Source: Mucilaginibacter_A sp041088075
GTDB taxonomy: Bacteria > Bacteroidota > Bacteroidia > Sphingobacteriales > Sphingobacteriaceae
Direction of reading: 5' to 3'
Assembly (NCBI RefSeq): GCF_041088075.1
Contig: NZ_JBGCVY010000033.1
Coordinates: 1-64,000, forward strand
Length of the DNA: 64,000 bases
Shown here: positions 52,101-60,219 of the stretch, piece by piece
Layout of the letters: each line of letters begins with the position of its first letter
Numbering within the stretch: the first letter of the stretch is position 1
The notes under the pieces: generated by a model
The model's input: the letters and a program-made list of their open reading frames with translations, nothing else
Databases searched by the model: none
What the model was told of the DNA's origin: nothing
Made by a program: the position numbers and the translations under genes

Positions 52101-52891
52101 TTTTTGGCCAGCGTTAATTCTCCCCAGGGCGTAACCTGCCATTCAAAATCTTTTGCTTCCGGATCGTTCAGGCTGAGGCCGTAATTAGACAGTATTTTAT
52201 TTTTTTCTTCGGTAAAAAGCTTAAAACGGCTGAAGTAAAAACGGCCGTGATGGTATTCCAGATAAGCAAAACTGCCCAACACATGCTTGCATAATGGATA
52301 GCTTTTATCGCCGCAGGTGCAGCGTGTTTTAAAGCCGTTACTGCCATCAAACACCATATCCACGTCGCAAATATTTTTTGATTTTTCGTAATAACTAAAG
52401 CACTGGTGCGGCAGGTTTATAGGCCCGGGCTTTAAATTATTGATGATTTTGCTGAGGTTGCTTTGGCTGATGTTGCCGGAAAATTTTTGCAAAGTATAGC
52501 TGGTGATATACTCCATTTTAAAATGGAAATAACCTTCTGCATCGAGCTTGATTTGTTTTGTTGCCGGGATTGTTGTTGCGCTTTGTTCGCCTTTATCAAA
52601 CAACCTTTTTTGGATTACAAGTGCCGCGGCAACGCAATGTTTGCAATCATCAAAGTCAAAAAAAGCCTCACATTCGCATACGATGCCCAAATCAGCATAA
52701 CTACTGTCTTCATAAACATCAACCGTATAACTATACCGGCTGCTTTCGCTTGGGACATGGAGCGTGTAGCTTTCTTTATCAATGCTTTCCTCAACTTTTA
52801 TAGGTTTGCCCAAAAAGATGCGGCTACCTTTATCTAACTGTGCTTTGGATTGTTTATCGAGATATTGGTTGATTTTATCAATAAATTGCAT
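49118..52891 (-). CDS. SWIM-domain SNF2-family helicase
   Basis: The 1257-residue Swi2/Snf2 ATPase starts at the ATG at 52891. Two SWIM-type zinc fingers occur in the N-terminal part (CECEAFFDFDDCKHC about 74-88; CTCGDKSYPLCKH about 190-202). A linker of unknown fold follows. The helicase core shows DDMGLGKTLQAITFL (motif I), 'LDESQAIKNP' (motif II, DESQ), LSGTPIQNN (III), and 'SLKAGGVGLNLTAADYV' with DRTHRIGQ (V-VI). It probably remodels nucleic-acid-protein complexes, perhaps stalled transcription. It is monocistronic; its stop lies inside the target duplication of a MITE-like element. Confidence 0.92.
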   Translation of the reverse strand: MQFIDKINQYLDKQSKAQLDKGSRIFLGKPIKVEESIDKESYTLHVPSESSRYSYTVDVYEDSSYADLGIVCECEAFFDFDDCKHCVAAALVIQKRLFDKGEQSATTIPATKQIKLDAEGYFHFKMEYITSYTLQKFSGNISQSNLSKIINNLKPGPINLPHQCFSYYEKSKNICDVDMVFDGSNGFKTRCTCGDKSYPLCKHVLGSFAYLEYHHGRFYFSRFKLFTEEKNKILSNYGLSLNDPEAKDFEWQVTPWGELTLAKKPAYLIPAGNTAFLHGIKQSILGNTETSYNMLRPQLPAGTMLDFEIGFLFNFTSARHIGFELETVFVRDKNGKQDLKKLVLHNQSNLPFLQSLSDEIFYQILEFSDQKLVEWMAQKGHSYLNSYSNPWNQISESDREQLKKHYLQLLQNLWPKLCEEPFVYQLNEGRFSNANVKPVKLSKTSVQLFFEATADERFITIKIDFKPEGEDLPAGEAKVLRSGLILEAGGTLYLLQNPEDLLLAQNFKGGLLKFPVADKLEVVRNVILPLQAKYPVTISSSLNYETDSLDPQPQLLLSEFEDKFLMLKPRFLYNDILMDYDDGLEHIQQTGGSIKIIQRNKPEEKKLYEYLRTLHPKFATQRNNLYYFLPFAEVMKGNWFLNMIQQVQEAGFPVFGLQDLKNFRYNTNTPTFDIEAGSGIDWFDLKIEIHWGDQQVPLAAVRKAILNKQEAILLDDGTLGIIPTEWLEQYGLLLKVGNEKEGRVRISKLHYSLLDELGDKLNNKDIQLEIAEKKQKLANFSEMQTYQPPSAAINVQLRPYQLAGFQWMQALDDLGWGGCLADDMGLGKTLQAITFLQFLKEKNPGSTQLIVCPTSLIFNWENELDKFCPDLKYHTYYGNMRSFDDAHFEQFDLILTSYGVVRLDVEHLSKFNWHYLILDESQAIKNPDAQVTKSLQLLKAKNRLILSGTPIQNNTYDLFAQFNFINPGFLGQREFFKQEFANPIDKFGDKQKAEQLRRMVYPFMLRRTKEQVATDLPDKTEMILWCSMDKAQRSIYDEYKNYYRNLLLKKIDEEGMGKSGIYVLEGLLRLRQICDHPALIKDVETVSESVKTEELMREIRENAGGHKLLVFSQFTEMLHLLNKELEQAAIAHCYLDGSTPLAKRKTEVKRFQEDESIKVFLISLKAGGVGLNLTAADYVYLVDPWWNPAAEQQAVDRTHRIGQTQKIFAYKMICKDTVEEKILQLQQKKKTLADDLINGDSSFIKKITKEDVAFLFS

Positions 52892-53270
52892 TTGCAAAGA
52901 TAAAAAGAAGTGAAAAACTTAGCGTCTGTTTAAATTTTGTCCGGCCTGTTTGTCATGCTTCTTTTATGCCCTAAAAATTTGGATCTTGTAGGTTTGGCTA
53001 AAGCCATTTTTGTTCCCTTTGCTACCGTCCCATGAATGGGACGGTAATGAATACCTTAACTTCCCTAAACTGGCTTAGCCCGTAAAACCATTCATTGCCG
53101 TTTGGCTTTAGCCAACGGTTAAATGGGCAGAAGGAGACCAAGGCTTTAGCCAAAATTAAGCGCAAATTTTAAAAGGGGCTTCCTGCTTTTCTAACTTTCG
53201 GTCTTTTCCGAATTCCTCGATGCTTCTTTTATCGGTATAAAATTGGTGTTATAAATTTTATATGCTACAA
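52892..53270. repeat. Spacer: half MITE-like element and 'GGCTTTAGCC' REP cluster
   Basis: There is no gene. TTA then GCGTCTGTTTAAATTTTG (52922) starts a MITE-like left half with a motif at 52955. It breaks into a repeat cluster at about 52990-53160: TTTGGCTAAAGCC, the palindrome ACCGTCCCAT-GA-ATGGGACGGT at 53024-53045, and GGCTTTAGCCAACGG. A weak right half (AAATTTTAAAAGGGGC, 53165-53180) follows, then a motif copy at 53220. Confidence 0.65.
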
Positions 53271-53498
53271 TTACCGTTCACTAAAATGGGTTACGGTAAG
53301 GCCAATAATTTCTCCGTTTTTGTATCGGTATAAAATATCGTCTTCGCCCAGTTCACTATCATCCGCAGGAACCGGCGGGCCGAAGTTGACGTACATTACA
53401 TCGGCTTCTTTATCAAAACGGATGTGCGAATTATCAGCATTGCTGTGGCTTACTGCTTTGAGTGCCTGCATAATATCGTTAATAATTACTTCTGCCAT
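53271..53498 (-). CDS. DUF2283 protein
   Basis: The 75-residue product matches DUF2283 ('IRFDKEADVMYVNFG', 'DDILYRYKNGEIIGLTV'), a small family often near toxin-antitoxin genes, of unknown role. No partner toxin is adjacent. It is monocistronic. Confidence 0.85.
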   Translation of the reverse strand: MAEVIINDIMQALKAVSHSNADNSHIRFDKEADVMYVNFGPPVPADDSELGEDDILYRYKNGEIIGLTVTHFSER

Positions 53499-53556
53499 AA
53501 AATCTTTCGTTTTAAAAGTTTGTTGGTTTTGGATGTAAAATAAGCTGTTAAAACCT

Positions 53557-54252
53557 TTAATTCAATAAAGGAATAATATGCAATAGTTTAATAAACAGAT
53601 CACGTAAATGAACAAATTGATCAGGATTTAAAGCTAATGTTGTTCCTATATTTAAAAATTGATTAACTAACACGGATTTCCAATCAAACTTGTTCAACCG
53701 ATCTAAACCTTCTGCTAAGTAATCTAATCTTTGATTAATACTTTCTAATTGTAAAGGATTGATATCAAATTGCTTAGGTATTAATTGCTTTAAATCGTTC
53801 AATGATAGCTTAATTTGTTGCTTTTCATTTAATGAGAAGAAAGAATTATCTCCGCTTTCTGACTCATTAACGTTTAGTAATGTATTTCCTTTTTGATATT
53901 CCTCCCATAAGTCTACTTCTAATTTATCAGCAATATATTCTTTTAAAGATCTATTAATCCAGTTGTTAAATTGATCACAAATGTCATCTATAGAAGCATA
54001 GTTCATGCGAGGGAACCATATACTATATTGCATAGAGGGCGAGTAGATAATAGTGCGATAATTGAATAGATCAAAAGAATCATCTGAAATTCTAATATTA
54101 AACTTTAAACCTGTAGGTTTATCATTTTCTGCATATTCTATATATACGTCTTCAATACTTGCTGTTTGTTCTGAAGTGTAATTAAAATTTTTAACATCTA
54201 ATCCGCTTTTTTGTATAGTTGCGAATATTTGGTTTTTATGTTTAACTCTCAT
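53557..54252 (-). CDS. Orphan protein, AT-rich, probably acquired
   Basis: The 231-residue product from the ATG at 54252 is rich in N, D, Q, I and L, with no membrane segment and no domain I recognise. Patterns are 'YIEYAENDKPTGLKFNIRIS', SIDDICDQFNNWINRSLKEY and a helical C-terminus. Base composition is near 30 percent GC against about 45 percent around it, suggesting recent transfer. It lies between DUF2283 and leuS. Confidence 0.6.
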   Translation of the reverse strand: MRVKHKNQIFATIQKSGLDVKNFNYTSEQTASIEDVYIEYAENDKPTGLKFNIRISDDSFDLFNYRTIIYSPSMQYSIWFPRMNYASIDDICDQFNNWINRSLKEYIADKLEVDLWEEYQKGNTLLNVNESESGDNSFFSLNEKQQIKLSLNDLKQLIPKQFDINPLQLESINQRLDYLAEGLDRLNKFDWKSVLVNQFLNIGTTLALNPDQFVHLRDLFIKLLHIIPLLN

Positions 54253-54458
54253 CAATAACTATTTTATTAATCTATAATTCTGACTCATCTGTACATTTTT
54301 AAATGATTCCTTATTCCTTTCTTAAGCAGTAAGAAAACTTGTTTAAGATACATTTTCCATACTTCTTTTACCATCATAATTTCGGTACGCAACAATAATC
54401 AATTTTTAACCACCCAATTTTTTTATTTTCGCAGTTCAATTCTCCCGGACAAGCGAAA

Positions 54459-57443
54459 ATGGATTATCAGTTTAAAAAAATAGAAAGCGAATGGCAACAG
54501 TTTTGGGCCGAAAACCAGACTTTTAAAGCCGAGAACCATTCTTCCAAACCTAAATATTATGTGTTGGACATGTTTCCGTACCCTTCGGGCGCAGGTTTGC
54601 ACGTCGGCCATCCGCTGGGTTACATTGCTTCGGATATTTTTGCGCGCTACAAACGATTAAAAGGTTTTAACGTGCTGCACCCAATGGGCTACGATTCTTT
54701 CGGGTTGCCGGCCGAACAATATGCCATACAAACCGGGCAACATCCGGCTATCACCACCGAACAAAATATTGCCACTTATCGCCGTCAGTTGGATCAAATT
54801 GGTTTTTCTTTTGATTGGAGCCGCGAAGTGCGCACCAGTTCGCCGGATTATTACAAGTGGACGCAATGGATTTTTATGCAACTGTTCAATTCCTGGTACA
54901 ATTTGGAAACAGACAAAGCAGAACCCATCTCCACCTTAATCCAAAAGTTTGAGGCCGAAGGAAATCATGCGATAAAAGCAGCATCTGATGAAGATGTATT
55001 GAGTTTTTCTGCGGAAGAATGGATTGCTTTTTCCAACATCGAAAAGCAGGAACAACTGCTAAAATACCGCTTAACTTACCTCCGCGAAAGCACCGTTAAC
55101 TGGTGTGCTGCTTTAGGAACCGTTTTGGCCAATGATGAAGTAAAAGACGGATTTTCTGAACGTGGTGGTTATCCGGTGGAGCAGAAAAAAATGATGCAGT
55201 GGAGCATGCGCATTACCGCGTATGCCGAACGTTTGCTGCAAGGTTTGGATATGATTGACTGGCCGGAACCGCTGAAAGAAATGCAGCGCAACTGGATCGG
55301 CAAAAGTGTTGGCGCGATGGTTGAATTTGAAGTTGAACCGGTTGTGGGTAATTTTAAATTATCGCAGGATAGCCCGTTAGAACCGGCCAAAATCGCCGTT
55401 TTTACCACGCGCGTGGATACCATTTTCGGCGTTACTTTCGTGGTTTTGGCACCGGAACACGAACTGGTGAAAGATTTAACCACACCGGATCAGCGCGAAG
55501 CTATTGAAGCTTACATTGATCAGGCAAAAAAAAAATCGGAACTGGATCGCATGGCCGATACCAAAACTGTTTCGGGCGCTTTTACGGGCAGTTATGTTGT
55601 CAATCCTTTAAATAATGATAAAATCCCGGTTTGGATTGCCGATTATGTTTTGGCCGGATACGGAACCGGCGCGGTAATGGGCGTTCCCTCTGGAGATGCG
55701 CGCGATCATCGTTTTGCCACACATTTTAACTTGCCGATTGTGGCCATTTTAGATACTCAAAAAGAGGTGGTAAAAGAAGCAGATGCCACCAAAGAAGGCC
55801 ATTACATCAATTCCGGTTTTATCAACGGAATGAATTATAAAGAAGCAACGGCTACAGTTATTGCCAAGTTGGAAGAAATGGGTGCCGGAAAAGCCAAAGT
55901 TAACTTTCGTATGCGTGATGCGATTTTTGGCCGACAGCGTTACTGGGGCGAACCTGTTCCGGTTTATTTTAAAGAGGGTTTGCCGCAGTTGATTGATGAA
56001 AGCGAACTGCCTTTGGTTTTGCCCGAAGTGGACAAATATTTACCAACAGAAAGCGGCGAACCACCATTAGCGCGTGCCGAAAACTGGAAATACCAAAACG
56101 AATTTGAATACGAATTAAGCACCATGCCGGGCTGGGCAGGCTCAAGCTGGTACTGGTATCGTTATATGGCGACCAAAGAGGAAAGAGCGGAGAACGTTTT
56201 CGCGCCAAGAGAAGCTATAGATTACTGGAAAGATGTGGATTTGTACATCGGCGGCAGCGAACATGCAACCGGGCATTTACTGTACAGCCGTTTCTGGAAC
56301 AAGTTTTTAAAAGATTTGGATTTGGTCGTGGAGGAGGAGCCTTTTAAAAAGCTGATTAACCAGGGGATGATTCAGGGAGTGTCTGAGAAAGTATTTAGAA
56401 GCATTGGTAAAACAAAAATGATTTGGTATCATAATGAACATAATAATCGATACTCGTACATACCAACGCCAGATGGAAATGCATATAATGTTTACTATTC
56501 TGAAGACGCAACATTCCAAAGCGATTCAACGCAATTATCAAATGTTCCTATCAGTTTATGCAATAAATCTATATTAGATATTAGTAAATACATTGAACAA
56601 TTTGATTTGGATTACAATGATACAATCTTCATAACCAAAGATGCTTGTCTTTTCAAGGGGCAATGGTATGATCAAAGTAGTGAAAGCGAATTAGTACCAT
56701 ATAAACCAAGTTCTAATCAACAACAAAGGGATTTTTACACTAAATCCGAGGTTGAGAAAATGTCTAAATCCAAATGGAACGTAGTCAATCCGGATGAAAT
56801 GATTGAGCGTTACGGGGCGGATACCTTGCGGATGTACGAAATGTTTTTAGGTCCCTTGGAACAATCCAAACCCTGGAACACCAACGGTATTGAAGGCGTT
56901 TTCAAGTTTCTGCGGAAATTTTGGAAACTGTTTCATGATGATGCCTTTAATTTTAGGGTGATAAACGAAGCACCAACCAAAGCCGAACTCAAATCGCTCC
57001 ACAAAATCATTAAAAAAGTGGAGGATGATGTGGAACGTTTTTCGTTCAACACTTCGGTTTCCAGCTTTATGATTGCGGTAAATGAGCTAACCGAAATTAA
57101 GTGTGCTAAAAGAAGCATCCTGCAAGATATGGTCGTGATCTTGTCGCCTTACGCGCCGCACATCTGCGAAGAATTGTGGAAACTGCTGGGCAACGAGGCC
57201 GGAATTTTATCTTATGCTGAATTTCCAAAATTTAACCCGGAGTTTTTAGTGGAAGATGCTTTTTCGTACCCGATTTCCATCAACGGAAAAACAAAAACCA
57301 ACTTGAATATTCCGCTTGATTTAGACCAAAAAGAAGTTGAAGCAATGGTTTTGGCCGATGAAAGCGTACAAAAATACCTGGCCGGACAACAACCTAAAAA
57401 AGTGATCGTCGTAAAAGGCCGCATTGTAAATATGGTGGTTTAG
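54459..57443 (+). CDS. leuS: Leucyl-tRNA synthetase with AT-rich mosaic segment
   Basis: LeuRS charges tRNA-Leu. The 994-residue product shows FPYPSGAGLHVGHPLGY (HVGH), a CP1 editing domain ('VFTTRVDTIFGVTF', 'GTGAVMGVPSGDARD'), an EEWIAF-containing insertion typical of Bacteroidota, and KMSKSK at about 767. The segment before KMSKS (about 640-762, bases 56385-56755) is unusually AT-rich and reads 'VFRSIGKTKMIWYHNEHNN' and 'GKTKM...YTKSEVEKMSKSKW'. Homologues as I recall them have a more conserved VYRxxGTN-type sequence there. The frame is intact and both catalytic motifs are present, so the enzyme should work. A motif copy at 57107 encodes AKRSIL. Confidence 0.95.
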   Translation: MDYQFKKIESEWQQFWAENQTFKAENHSSKPKYYVLDMFPYPSGAGLHVGHPLGYIASDIFARYKRLKGFNVLHPMGYDSFGLPAEQYAIQTGQHPAITTEQNIATYRRQLDQIGFSFDWSREVRTSSPDYYKWTQWIFMQLFNSWYNLETDKAEPISTLIQKFEAEGNHAIKAASDEDVLSFSAEEWIAFSNIEKQEQLLKYRLTYLRESTVNWCAALGTVLANDEVKDGFSERGGYPVEQKKMMQWSMRITAYAERLLQGLDMIDWPEPLKEMQRNWIGKSVGAMVEFEVEPVVGNFKLSQDSPLEPAKIAVFTTRVDTIFGVTFVVLAPEHELVKDLTTPDQREAIEAYIDQAKKKSELDRMADTKTVSGAFTGSYVVNPLNNDKIPVWIADYVLAGYGTGAVMGVPSGDARDHRFATHFNLPIVAILDTQKEVVKEADATKEGHYINSGFINGMNYKEATATVIAKLEEMGAGKAKVNFRMRDAIFGRQRYWGEPVPVYFKEGLPQLIDESELPLVLPEVDKYLPTESGEPPLARAENWKYQNEFEYELSTMPGWAGSSWYWYRYMATKEERAENVFAPREAIDYWKDVDLYIGGSEHATGHLLYSRFWNKFLKDLDLVVEEEPFKKLINQGMIQGVSEKVFRSIGKTKMIWYHNEHNNRYSYIPTPDGNAYNVYYSEDATFQSDSTQLSNVPISLCNKSILDISKYIEQFDLDYNDTIFITKDACLFKGQWYDQSSESELVPYKPSSNQQQRDFYTKSEVEKMSKSKWNVVNPDEMIERYGADTLRMYEMFLGPLEQSKPWNTNGIEGVFKFLRKFWKLFHDDAFNFRVINEAPTKAELKSLHKIIKKVEDDVERFSFNTSVSSFMIAVNELTEIKCAKRSILQDMVVILSPYAPHICEELWKLLGNEAGILSYAEFPKFNPEFLVEDAFSYPISINGKTKTNLNIPLDLDQKEVEAMVLADESVQKYLAGQQPKKVIVVKGRIVNMVV

Positions 57444-57598
57444 TGGGGTGAAAGGTAAAAGGTTGGCCAGGTTCAGCCTTTCGCCTTCCTACCTTTTACC
57501 TTACAACCTTCCCAAGTAATGCTTCTTTTACATATGTTTTTTCATTAACGCTGTAACAATTCCCACTTTTGCACCTCCAAACCCAAAATCTTATCCGA

Positions 57599-60130
57599 AT
57601 GAAATCTTTACTTCTACTTTTTGCTTTTTTTATACTCAGCTTTACCGTGCAGGCGCAGTTTCCTGGCGGCGGCGGTGGCGGCAGTTCTGTTACCGGCCGT
57701 ATTGCCGGTTCTGTGGTGGATTCTATATCTAAAAAACCGATTGATTATGCCACCATCACACTGTTCCGCAGCGGCGGAAAAGCACCTTTGAACGGTGTGG
57801 TTACCGATAGCAAAGGAAATTTCCGCATTGATAACCTGAACCCGGGCAAATATAAAATTACCGTCAGCTTTATCGGTTATCCCACCAAAACCTTCGACCC
57901 GGTTACCACCACGCCTGCAAAACCGGATGCCAATTTGGGTACGGTGCGTTTATCTCCATCAGGTAGGATGTTAAAAGGAGTGGAAGTTGTAGGGCAGCAA
58001 GCCCTTGTTGAAAACCATATTGATAAATTGGTTTACAATGCTGAAAAGGATATTACAACGTCTGGCGGAAACGCGACAGATGTGTTGCGTAAAGTGCCGC
58101 TTTTGTCGGTTGATTTGGATGGCAACGTTTCGCTGCGCGGCGATCAAAACGTGCGTGTATTGATCAACGGTAAACCTTCCGGCGCTTTATCTACCAGTTT
58201 GGCGGATGTGTTGCGCACCATTCCAGCAGACCAAATTAAAAGTATTGAAGTGATTACTTCGCCATCGGCAAAATACGATGCAGAAGGTTCTGGCGGTATC
58301 ATCAATATCATTACCAAAAGCAGCAAAGCATCAGGTATCAGCGGCTCGATAAGTGGCGGTGTGGGCACGCGGCAAAACAACGGCAACATCAACCTAAACT
58401 ATAAGCATAACCGGTTTAGCCTGGGCGCCAATATTGGTGGCAACGGTGCCTGGCCGCAAACTTCTTTGGTTGATTTTAACAGTGTTACCGGTCCCGTTAC
58501 ACGCACACAATCTTCCCAGTCCAGGACTACGCGTGTTGGTGTTCGTGGCTCGATCAACGGAAGTTATGATTTTAACGATTTTAACTCGATCACCACAAAT
58601 GTTACGATCAACAGCATCGCCATGAAAAACAAGGGTATGGGTTTTAGCACCAACAGTTTGTTTGGCGCCACTGCCGGTTACACCAGTGATAACTACAACA
58701 AAACCAGTTTGGGCGGTTTTGACTGGAGTGCCGATTACACCCACAAATTTAAAAAACAAGGCGAAGAACTGACCATTGCCGGCCAGTGGAGCCATACAGC
58801 GGCAACAAACGATTACGCTACCGAATACTTTGGCGTTCCTGCTGCCTTTATCCGTTTCACCCCAAACCAAAACGGTACGAATGATGGTACAAACAATGAA
58901 TACACTGCCCAGGCTGATTACAGTTTGCCTATCGGCAAAAAGATCAAGCTGGAAGCTGGCGGCAAATCAATTTTCCGTCGGATCAACAGTGATTTTGAGG
59001 TTTTTCAGCAAAACAACAACACCGGGCCGTATTTGCTGAACGATACGGCATCAAACCTGTACAAATACAACCAAAATGTGTACGCAGGTTATACTGTGGC
59101 AACTTTTACCTTGCCTAAAAGTTACAGTCTGCAAGTTGGCGCACGTGTAGAAAACACGCAGATTGATGGTACGCCATCCAACAGCACGCAGCCCAGCTTA
59201 TCGCCGTTTTCTAACTCGTACACTACTTTTGTGCCAACCATTGCAGTGTCCAGGGCTTTAAAAGGCGGCAACAGTGTGAAACTGAACTATACCAAACGGA
59301 TAACTCGCCCAAGCTTAACCCAAATCAATCCGTTTATCAACAAAGCCAACGCGGATAACCAAACGCAAGGCAGCCCGGCTTTATCGCCAGAGGTTAGCCA
59401 AACGGTAGAGTTGGGCTATACCGCTTTTATCAAAAGTTCGGTGGTTATTTTATCTACCTACTACAAACACACCAACAACCTGATCGAAGGCATTGCCACT
59501 TCTTTGTATGATACGGATTTGGGCCGTAATATCACCAGGACCAACTTTTTAAATATTGGTAAAAATAACTCGATAGGTGTAAGTGCGTCCGGTTCCGTCA
59601 ACCCGGTAAAACCGCTGACCATCAGGGGAAGCGCGAGTGTTTACACTTATGATGCCTCTGCAAGTTCTGCTTTGTTAGCACAGCAAAGTAGTAACAATAC
59701 TTATATCCAGTATAATATTTTTACAGGTGCATCATTAGCACTGAAAAAAGGCTTTGCAGCCGAATTATTTGGCGTTTTCAATTCAAAACGACGTAATATA
59801 CAAGGTACTGGCCCTGCCTTTAACATTTATGGTTTAGGGTTGAAAAAAGACATTATTGCCAAGAAGTTTACTTTGGGTTTAAATGCGTTATCTCCGTTTC
59901 AAAAGTATCTGCACTTAAATACCAATATCAACAGTGCTAACCTTACCCAAACTCAAACTATATCGTATCCTATACGCTCGTTCGGTATTTCGTTCAGCTA
60001 CAACTTTGGCAAGATTACTTACGGACAACAGGCCAAGAAAAAAGGTGTTAACAATGATGATATTATGCCTGGCGATACCGGCAACGGTGGCGGCGGCGTT
60101 CCATCGGGTGGCGGCGGAAGGCCACAATGA
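57599..60130 (+). CDS. Outer-membrane beta-barrel protein with carboxypeptidase-like and plug domains
   Basis: The 843-residue product starts at the ATG at 57599 (MKSLLLLFAFFILSFTVQAQ signal peptide). A Gly-rich stretch follows, then a CarboxypepD_reg-like domain (about 35-115), a TonB plug-like region ('VLRKVPLLSVDLDGNVSLRG', 'DQIKSIEVITSPSAKYDAEG'), and a long OMP_b-brl_3 barrel. The C-terminus is Gly-rich (GGGGVPSGGGGRPQ) instead of ending in Phe. It is related to TonB-dependent receptors but has no visible TonB box. No SusD partner is adjacent. Substrate is unknown. Confidence 0.9.
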   Translation: MKSLLLLFAFFILSFTVQAQFPGGGGGGSSVTGRIAGSVVDSISKKPIDYATITLFRSGGKAPLNGVVTDSKGNFRIDNLNPGKYKITVSFIGYPTKTFDPVTTTPAKPDANLGTVRLSPSGRMLKGVEVVGQQALVENHIDKLVYNAEKDITTSGGNATDVLRKVPLLSVDLDGNVSLRGDQNVRVLINGKPSGALSTSLADVLRTIPADQIKSIEVITSPSAKYDAEGSGGIINIITKSSKASGISGSISGGVGTRQNNGNINLNYKHNRFSLGANIGGNGAWPQTSLVDFNSVTGPVTRTQSSQSRTTRVGVRGSINGSYDFNDFNSITTNVTINSIAMKNKGMGFSTNSLFGATAGYTSDNYNKTSLGGFDWSADYTHKFKKQGEELTIAGQWSHTAATNDYATEYFGVPAAFIRFTPNQNGTNDGTNNEYTAQADYSLPIGKKIKLEAGGKSIFRRINSDFEVFQQNNNTGPYLLNDTASNLYKYNQNVYAGYTVATFTLPKSYSLQVGARVENTQIDGTPSNSTQPSLSPFSNSYTTFVPTIAVSRALKGGNSVKLNYTKRITRPSLTQINPFINKANADNQTQGSPALSPEVSQTVELGYTAFIKSSVVILSTYYKHTNNLIEGIATSLYDTDLGRNITRTNFLNIGKNNSIGVSASGSVNPVKPLTIRGSASVYTYDASASSALLAQQSSNNTYIQYNIFTGASLALKKGFAAELFGVFNSKRRNIQGTGPAFNIYGLGLKKDIIAKKFTLGLNALSPFQKYLHLNTNINSANLTQTQTISYPIRSFGISFSYNFGKITYGQQAKKKGVNNDDIMPGDTGNGGGGVPSGGGGRPQ

Positions 60131-60219
60131 TTTTTACCCGATAAAAGAAGCATTCAAAATCCGGCTATTAACAGCCGGATTTTTTTGTTTCGGATTGGCA
60201 GGCTTTCACCTTTCAACCC

